34,202 nucleotides of DNA from a virus, in IMG/VR virus record IMGVR_UViG_3300020183_000258, positions 1-34,202 of that record; one strand, written 5' to 3'. Below the pieces are notes generated by a model that worked only from the letters and a program-made list of their open reading frames with translations, was not told the origin of the DNA and ran no database searches. Below, one piece after another: positions 30,430 to 34,202 of the stretch (position 1 is the stretch's first letter; every line of letters starts with the position of its first letter). The position numbers and the translations under genes are program-made.

Positions 30430-30725
30430 CGCCGCAGGGTTTCGCCCCGCTGGATCATGCCCTCCACGCGGGCACGGAAGGACGAGTACTCGATGTCCAG
30501 CAGGTGGCACATGCCCTTGAGTTCGGTGGCGGAGACAGAGAAGATCACGCTGCGGGCGCTGTTGCGGATGGGGTCGGGGACGTGGGGATTGGTTGCGTCG
30601 TCAACGGCCTGGATGATGATGGCGAGGAGGAGCTTCTCTTCCGGCAGCAGGGGTCGGCCTTGGATTTCCTCGGCCAGATCGTATTTGATGTCGTCCCAAC
30701 CGCTGGATATGAGAAGCTCACTCAT
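30426..30725 (-). CDS. hypothetical protein inserted in the polymerase locus (99 aa)
   Basis: The ATG at 30725 lies within the last codons of the UDG/exonuclease gene (8-base overlap). The product (MSELLISSGWDDIKYDLAEE ... PEEKLLLAIIIQAVDDATNP ... RNSARSVIFSVSATELKGMC) is helical, with a 'RNSAR.xIFS' motif I associate with small phage proteins near replication genes. It contains no HNH, GIY-YIG or LAGLIDADG motif, so it is not a recognised homing endonuclease. Function unknown. Confidence 0.6.
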   Translation of the reverse strand: MSELLISSGWDDIKYDLAEEIQGRPLLPEEKLLLAIIIQAVDDATNPHVPDPIRNSARSVIFSVSATELKGMCHLLDIEYSSFRARVEGMIQRGETLRR

Positions 30726-31689
30726 CCTTCTTGTTCCGATCCTTTACCTTGCCGACGCGCATGAGCTTCCACGACTTCTCGTTGCAGTAGATGCTGCCAA
30801 GGAAACCCAAGGACTTGGGCCATTCGATCTCATTACTATGGCTCATGAGCATGGTGTCGTCAACAACTCCCGGTACGTGGATACCGTGGGCACCAAGGTA
30901 GGTGAGATCGTAGGTGGCGTTCTGGGCCACCCGCTTGAGGGGAAGGAGGAAGAGCAACTGGATGAGGGCCCAGAGCTGGAGTTCATCCTTGAAGGAGAAG
31001 GTGGAGGTGGGGTTCCAGAAGGGAACCACGTAGACCTCGCGGGAGGAGGGGGCAAAGCAGATGACGGTGATCTGCTGGGCCTTGGTTTCCACGTCGAAGG
31101 CGAAGGATCCGGACTTGACGCAGGCGTCAATGCATCGATGCATGTCGCCGGGGTTCTCCACTATGTGGAGGGTGCGCCGGGGGAATACGCTGCGTGGTTT
31201 GAGGGATTCCTGCCAGGCCTTCTTGAGGTCCATGGCGAGGACGGGCAGGAGGGAGTGGTCCTTCAGAAAAGACCGGGGATTGTGGGTTGGCAGGACACGG
31301 ATGTTGTTCCAGTAGAGGATTGTTCCCCGGTGATCCAGCATCTTGTCGCCCGTGAGGCACCAGAGGGCAAGGTCACCCATAGGGACAAGGAACTTCTGCT
31401 TGCTGCACTCGTCTCGTACTCGATGGTAATCTGGCAGAAACTCTGACTTGAGGTAGCCAAGCTGGGAGTGGAGGGGGTTGCCTCTCGCTTCATCCGGGCA
31501 GTCCTTCCTTGCGTGGAAGTAGGTAGAGGGGTTGGAGAACCTGGGCAGGGTGTGGAAGAGGAAGGTCATGGGCGGCTGGGGCATGCCCGCATAGCGCATG
31601 GCAATGCCCAGCATCTTGGCCGGGAACCCCGTTACGCTGCTACCGCTGCGCAGGTCATGCACTGAGGGGTAGTCCAGCACCATCATCAT
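30718..31689 (-). CDS. uracil-DNA glycosylase-like fold fused to partial 3'-5' exonuclease (323 aa)
   Basis: Residues ~1-165 resemble the UDG-like domain that precedes phage polymerases: 'GSSVTGFPAKMLGIAMRYAG' (16-35), 'FLVPMGDLALWCLTG' (100-114) and 'RVLPTHNPRSFLKD' (131-144). Residues ~190-323 hold Exo I (D199-V-E201, FAFDVET) and Exo II (N257 to D261, QNATYDLTYL), then 'PKSLGFLGSIYCNEKSW', after which the frame ends in a basic tail. Exo III is in the next large gene. The normal catalytic opening of UDG (GEAPG-like) is not seen, so glycosylase activity is doubtful. Start is one of three ATGs (31689/31686/31683). It probably works with the polymerase as a second subunit. Confidence 0.7.
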   Translation of the reverse strand: MMMVLDYPSVHDLRSGSSVTGFPAKMLGIAMRYAGMPQPPMTFLFHTLPRFSNPSTYFHARKDCPDEARGNPLHSQLGYLKSEFLPDYHRVRDECSKQKFLVPMGDLALWCLTGDKMLDHRGTILYWNNIRVLPTHNPRSFLKDHSLLPVLAMDLKKAWQESLKPRSVFPRRTLHIVENPGDMHRCIDACVKSGSFAFDVETKAQQITVICFAPSSREVYVVPFWNPTSTFSFKDELQLWALIQLLFLLPLKRVAQNATYDLTYLGAHGIHVPGVVDDTMLMSHSNEIEWPKSLGFLGSIYCNEKSWKLMRVGKVKDRNKKDE

Positions 31690-31717
31690 ATCACGGCAAC
31701 CACGTCCTCGATAGGGT

Positions 31718-31755
31718 GGGGGATGCCGCCCCCTCGCTCACCACTGGGCAGGTGA
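31718..31755. promoter_or_regulatory. two adjacent small stem-loops in a 76-bp gap
   Basis: The gap 31690-31765 is one of the few without coding in the leftward block. It contains GGGGG(31718-31722)/CCCCC(31729-31733) with a 6-base loop, and TCACC(31738-31742)/GGTGA(31751-31755) with an 8-base loop. No T-tract follows on either strand. It may mark RNA processing, a weak terminator or nothing; no promoter match was found. Confidence 0.25.
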
Positions 31756-31765
31756 CGCCCGACAC

Positions 31766-32173
31766 TCAGGCTGCGGAGATGTTGATGCACTCCCAGTAGG
31801 TGCGGTCGCTGCCATCACGCGCCTTCTTCTGGACGAAGTCGAAGGACACCTTCTCCATGACGATGCTGTCCGCCAGCTCCTTGGCAGTACCCGGCTTGAG
31901 GACGCTGGGGTTGACCCGCTTCACGACACCGGCCAGGCGGGGGATGGCGGGCTTGGTGTCGTAGAAGGTCTCCGACTTCAGCTCCACGGACATCTCCACG
32001 CCCTCAGTATCCTGGCCCGACAGCGGCTCCTCGGCACGGATGAGGAAGCGCACCGTGGTGGTGCCCTTGGCGGTTTTGCCATTGAGGATGCCACAGATGA
32101 CGCCTGCATACTTGCCCGGCGGGAGCCAGCGGCGGCCCTCGAAATCCTCGAGAGTATAGATCTGGTCAGACAT
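31766..32173 (-). CDS. candidate ssDNA-binding or recombination accessory protein (135 aa)
   Basis: ATG at 32173 has AGGAAAG upstream. The product (MSDQIYTLEDFEGRRWLPPG ... KYAGVICGILNGKTAKGTTT ... VSFDFVQKKARDGSDRTYWE) is a single beta-rich domain with alternating basic and aromatic residues, as in OB-fold-like binders. It follows a Sak4-like ATPase gene; in many phages Sak4 is paired with an ssDNA-binding protein. No diagnostic motif identifies it, so this is inference from composition and position. Confidence 0.4.
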   Translation of the reverse strand: MSDQIYTLEDFEGRRWLPPGKYAGVICGILNGKTAKGTTTVRFLIRAEEPLSGQDTEGVEMSVELKSETFYDTKPAIPRLAGVVKRVNPSVLKPGTAKELADSIVMEKVSFDFVQKKARDGSDRTYWECINISAA

Positions 32174-32184
32174 TTTCTTTCCTT

Positions 32185-32937
32185 TCAGGTTTCGATCTGC
32201 TTGAAGATTGCGCCGAGATCGAATGGCGCTTCTGCATTGACCCGATGGGGTGCACTGCATTTCAGGTAGGACATGTCCCGCGTGGTCTGCGTATGGAGGA
32301 CTGGCTTGCCGTCCTTGCGTGTTGCGAGCCAGACGTTGTTCATGTAGCGAGCTACCACGTTGGGGAGTTGCTGTCCTAGGAAACTTGGGAAGGCGCGCAT
32401 GATTCCGCCCGTCTTCTTGTTCTCGATCATGCGAATGTGCGAGATGAGAATCAAGTGGAACTTGTAGCGGTCGGAGGTGAGGCGGGCAACCTGCGTCTCG
32501 AAGCGTTTGTTCATGACGCCCCAGAGGGACTGGTCGAAGCCAGCCTTGTCGTCGGCAATGCCGTTCTCCTTGAGGACCTGGGACATGCAGGTATCGTTCC
32601 AGAAGGAGGCACTGTCCACCACGAGGACGGTGTTGCTGTCCCAGGTGGTGAGGTCCCCGAGGTCTTCGTCGGGCAGGGTCCACTTGGTGGTGATGCTCAC
32701 CGACTTCTTCCACGAGTCCGGATCCTTGGCCGGGATGGAGAAGTAGGAGATGTTGTCCGCCTTGCTTGGCTTGAGGTAGGCGTTGAGGATGGCGAGATTG
32801 TTGTCGAGATCGAGGATGCGCACCTTGTAGTCGAGGTTGGCAAGGGTGGCCAAGAGGCCGGTCTTTCCTGCGCCGGGATCCCCCAGCAGCAGGAGCTTCA
32901 TCCTGCGCTGGTTGGGATGCTGGGAGAAGGTTGGCAT
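32185..32937 (-). CDS. Sak4-like RecA-fold ATPase (250 aa)
   Basis: ATG at 32937 (MPTFSQHPNQRRMKLLLLGD) is preferred to TTG 32949 because GGAG lies seven bases before it. Walker A is GDPGAGKT (19-26, Lys25 and Thr26) and Walker B ends at Asp108 (TVLVVDSASF). 'FHLILISHIRMIENKKTGG' and 'QQLPNVVARYMNNVWLAT' follow as in phage Sak4-type annealing/strand-exchange ATPases. It would load on ssDNA and support annealing in recombination or replication restart. It is next to the candidate ssDNA-binding gene. Confidence 0.7.
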   Translation of the reverse strand: MPTFSQHPNQRRMKLLLLGDPGAGKTGLLATLANLDYKVRILDLDNNLAILNAYLKPSKADNISYFSIPAKDPDSWKKSVSITTKWTLPDEDLGDLTTWDSNTVLVVDSASFWNDTCMSQVLKENGIADDKAGFDQSLWGVMNKRFETQVARLTSDRYKFHLILISHIRMIENKKTGGIMRAFPSFLGQQLPNVVARYMNNVWLATRKDGKPVLHTQTTRDMSYLKCSAPHRVNAEAPFDLGAIFKQIET

Positions 32938-33113
32938 GATGCACTCCAATCTATTTCATCAAGATAAGCCCACGACATCGTGCCGTCGGGCAGGATGATG
33001 TCGTAGCTGGTTCCTAGCTCGACCGTGTAGCGTTCGTCAAGCACGATCTTCACGAGGGTGCCAGGGCCGTGGCCGTTGATGGTGGCAGTGAGGGGTACTA
33101 CACGTTGCGCCAT
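32898..33113 (-). CDS. hypothetical small protein (71 aa)
   Basis: ATG at 33113 (MAQRVVPLTATINGHGPGTL); upstream GGAG is about 11 bases away, so the site is weak. The body is beta-rich with 'YDIILPDGTMSWAYLDEIDW', ending in a Ser/Pro tail. It overlaps the Sak4 gene by 40 bases and the membrane protein gene by 16. No recognised function. Confidence 0.5.
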   Translation of the reverse strand: MAQRVVPLTATINGHGPGTLVKIVLDERYTVELGTSYDIILPDGTMSWAYLDEIDWSASCQPSPSIPTSAG

Positions 33114-33238
33114 AGGGTGTATGCTCCAAGGAGGGGAAGCAGGAAGATGGATGCCCACCACATGAGGGCAATGAGGATGCCCAGCACGAAGAGCAGCAGC
33201 ACCAGGAACTCAGAAGTCGCAGCGTATGCCCGCTTCAC
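33098..33238 (-). CDS. small membrane protein (46 aa, start uncertain)
   Basis: The product has a near-continuous hydrophobic stretch (EFLVLLLFVLGILIALMWWA, SIFLLPLLGAYTLW) that would make one or two membrane segments. The start is uncertain: GTG 33238 (used) overlaps the deaminase by 29 bases, GTG 33202 would leave a bare 34-residue hairpin, and ATG 33316 would overlap by 107. No Shine-Dalgarno decides it. Function unknown. Confidence 0.4.
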   Translation of the reverse strand: MKRAYAATSEFLVLLLFVLGILIALMWWASIFLLPLLGAYTLWRNV

Positions 33239-33632
33239 GGAGGAGATCGCGACTTCGCTGTACCTCTTCGCCCCATCGAGAAGCAAAGTCGGCAGGCATT
33301 TCAGGTGATACCACACGATAGATTCCTTTCGAGATGATACTCAGGGTGCAGTTGCAGCAGGGTGGATGGGTGGTGTAGAGGGTGGCACCTTGCGTGGGGA
33401 AGGCGGCATTGTCAAGCACGTTTCGTTCGGCGTGTTGCGTGAGGGCAAGGCGGGTACTGCGGCACTGGAGGCGCGCGTTGCTATCCTCAATGCCGGTGGG
33501 GAAACCGTTGTAGCCTAGGGCGACGTGGCGCTTGTCCCTGCCCACCAATACGGCACCTACCTTGGTGCTGGGGTCCTTGCTCCAAAAGGATACGTGGGTG
33601 GCGAGGGATAGGAAGCGTTGGTCCCACTTCAT
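33210..33632 (-). CDS. dCMP deaminase (140 aa)
   Basis: The zinc cytidine/deoxycytidylate deaminase signature is complete: H67-A-E69-R-N and P90-P91-C92-C93-N-C95, with 'KDPSTKVGAVLV' (19-30) and 'GYNGFPTGIED' (40-50) typical of dCMP deaminases. It converts dCMP to dUMP, feeding dTMP synthesis in the infected cell. The length is normal for the family. Its start overlaps the preceding gene (ATGA). Confidence 0.85.
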   Translation of the reverse strand: MKWDQRFLSLATHVSFWSKDPSTKVGAVLVGRDKRHVALGYNGFPTGIEDSNARLQCRSTRLALTQHAERNVLDNAAFPTQGATLYTTHPPCCNCTLSIISKGIYRVVSPEMPADFASRWGEEVQRSRDLLREAGIRCDF

Positions 33633-33868
33633 GAGATGCGCCAGATGCGAAGGCCGGGGACGGAGTCCTCGACGGTGGTGCGGGTGGTGAACTTCTTGCC
33701 TGTCTTCTTGGCAAAGGAGGTGGCTGAGTTGTGCACGGTGCTGCGCATCCGTGCGGTGTTGCAGTTGGGCAGGAAGAAGGAATCCCCAATAGCCATGTCG
33801 GGGAAGGGGTACTTGCGCTTGCGCCCCCTGTCCGGGGAGGGGATGGGAATGTTGCTCTGGATGTTCAT
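33629..33868 (-). CDS. conserved phage protein, DUF7303-like (79 aa)
   Basis: ATG at 33868 has AGGAGAAAG just upstream. The product (MNIQSNIPIPSPDRGRKRKY ... YPFPDMAIGDSFFLP ... GKKFTTRTTVEDSVPGLRIW) is basic, with 'P.P...GR...YPF..M..GDSFF' and an end 'G.RIWRI', a pattern I know from small phage proteins in replication regions (recalled as DUF7303; unverified). Perhaps a DNA-binding regulator. Confidence 0.6.
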   Translation of the reverse strand: MNIQSNIPIPSPDRGRKRKYPFPDMAIGDSFFLPNCNTARMRSTVHNSATSFAKKTGKKFTTRTTVEDSVPGLRIWRIS

Positions 33869-34119
33869 GTCTTTCTCCTTAGGGTGAGTTCATAGCCAAG
33901 GGAGTTGGCCATTGCACGGAAGGCACTGAGGGTAGGGGATCCCCGGCTGAACCAGCGGCGAGGGGTCTTCTTGTCCACGCCTACCAGGTTACACAGGTCC
34001 ATGACATGACCCGGATGCTGAAGCAAGAGGGCATGAAGCTCCTTGATGACGGGGTCCACGGCAGGATGTACCGGCATGAAGGATCGGGCACCCACTGCCT
34101 GGGCTTGCTTGGATTTCAT
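33865..34119 (-). CDS. helix-turn-helix protein candidate (84 aa)
   Basis: ATG at 34119 (MKSKQAQAVGARSFMPVHPA) has GGGGAGAAAG upstream. Residues ~40-75 fit a helix-turn-helix: 'HVMDLCNLVGVDKKTPRRWF' then 'LSAFRAMANSLGYELTL', as in Cro/CI-like or small phage regulators. It overlaps the partial gene upstream and the DUF7303-like gene downstream (ATGA). It may regulate this leftward block. Confidence 0.55.
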   Translation of the reverse strand: MKSKQAQAVGARSFMPVHPAVDPVIKELHALLLQHPGHVMDLCNLVGVDKKTPRRWFSRGSPTLSAFRAMANSLGYELTLRRKT

Positions 34120-34202
34120 TTCTTTCTCCCCTTGTATGGGTTGTCGCCACTCCGCCGGTAGCCGTGGCCCCAGCCTTCCTGCCACACTTTCGCGCAGCGT
34201 TT
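34116..34202 (-). CDS. C-terminal part of a gene cut by the window edge (28 codons)
   Basis: Reading leftward from the window end, frame -1 gives KRCAKVWQEGWGHGYRRSGD then NPYKGRKK and a TGA at 34116-34118 that overlaps the ATG of the next gene (ATGA). The 'G..HG.....NPY' ending resembles the tails of small phage proteins. The start lies outside the window. Confidence 0.55.
   Translation of the reverse strand, partial: KRCAKVWQEGWGHGYRRSGDNPYKGRKK

Noticed and set aside
30265-30725. An intron or intein interrupting the polymerase gene
   Set aside because: The interval contains two genes with ATGA-type overlaps to their neighbours and no intein splice residues or homing endonuclease motifs. 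Splicing remains to be excluded experimentally.
1-34202. tRNA genes, integrase and attachment sites
   Set aside because: None could be recognised on either strand; the window gives no sign of lysogeny.

Overview
This window is a gene-dense, GC-rich stretch of a tailed phage, most probably a podovirus infecting a proteobacterium. The evidence is the gene content: head-tail adaptor proteins, a beta-rich tail-nozzle candidate, very large ejection ('internal virion') proteins, a 3TM holin with a GH108 endolysin, a family A DNA polymerase, a Sak4-like ATPase and a dCMP deaminase. No integrase, terminase, portal, major capsid, RNA polymerase or tRNA gene is visible. The window is therefore an internal part of a genome, and the capsid/packaging genes probably lie to its left.

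Layout. Bases 1-21090 are rightward virion genes: two small basic proteins with a shared C-terminal tail, two SU10-type adaptor-like proteins, two tail-fibre-like proteins (one an Ala/Ser coiled coil of 21-residue repeats), a holin-like locus with one broken and one intact copy, a tail-nozzle candidate, an acetyltransferase, a lytic transglycosylase, and then two very large genes (1695 and 965 codons) that look like polyvalent proteins ejected with the DNA. A promoter-like element at 21087-21115 starts a second rightward block. This block holds a glycosyltransferase, a three-domain sugar-modification protein, a metallophosphoesterase, a run of small basic proteins, the 3TM holin, the endolysin, and several small unknown genes up to 27847. 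Bases 27810-34202 are leftward replication, recombination and nucleotide-metabolism genes. The two blocks meet tail to tail with a 38-bp overlap.

How the parts work together. The leftward block would copy and recombine the genome (UDG-like/exonuclease protein, DNA polymerase, Sak4-like ATPase, candidate ssDNA-binding protein, PD-(D/E)XK nuclease, dCMP deaminase). The left part of the rightward block builds the tail and the ejection machinery. Its large proteins carry an HSP90-like (GHKL) ATPase domain, a zincin-type HExxH site and a possible sigma-70 region 1.1-like domain, so they may act on the host as soon as they enter it. The middle block may modify surface glycans and then lyse the cell.

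The main points of interest are: the ejected multi-domain protein; a DNA polymerase split inside its exonuclease domain by two small genes; a second holin-like gene broken by an apparent 2-base loss beside an intact relative; and a promoter placed so that its transcript would start at or very near the start codon. All functional calls were made by eye from motifs; no database search was run.
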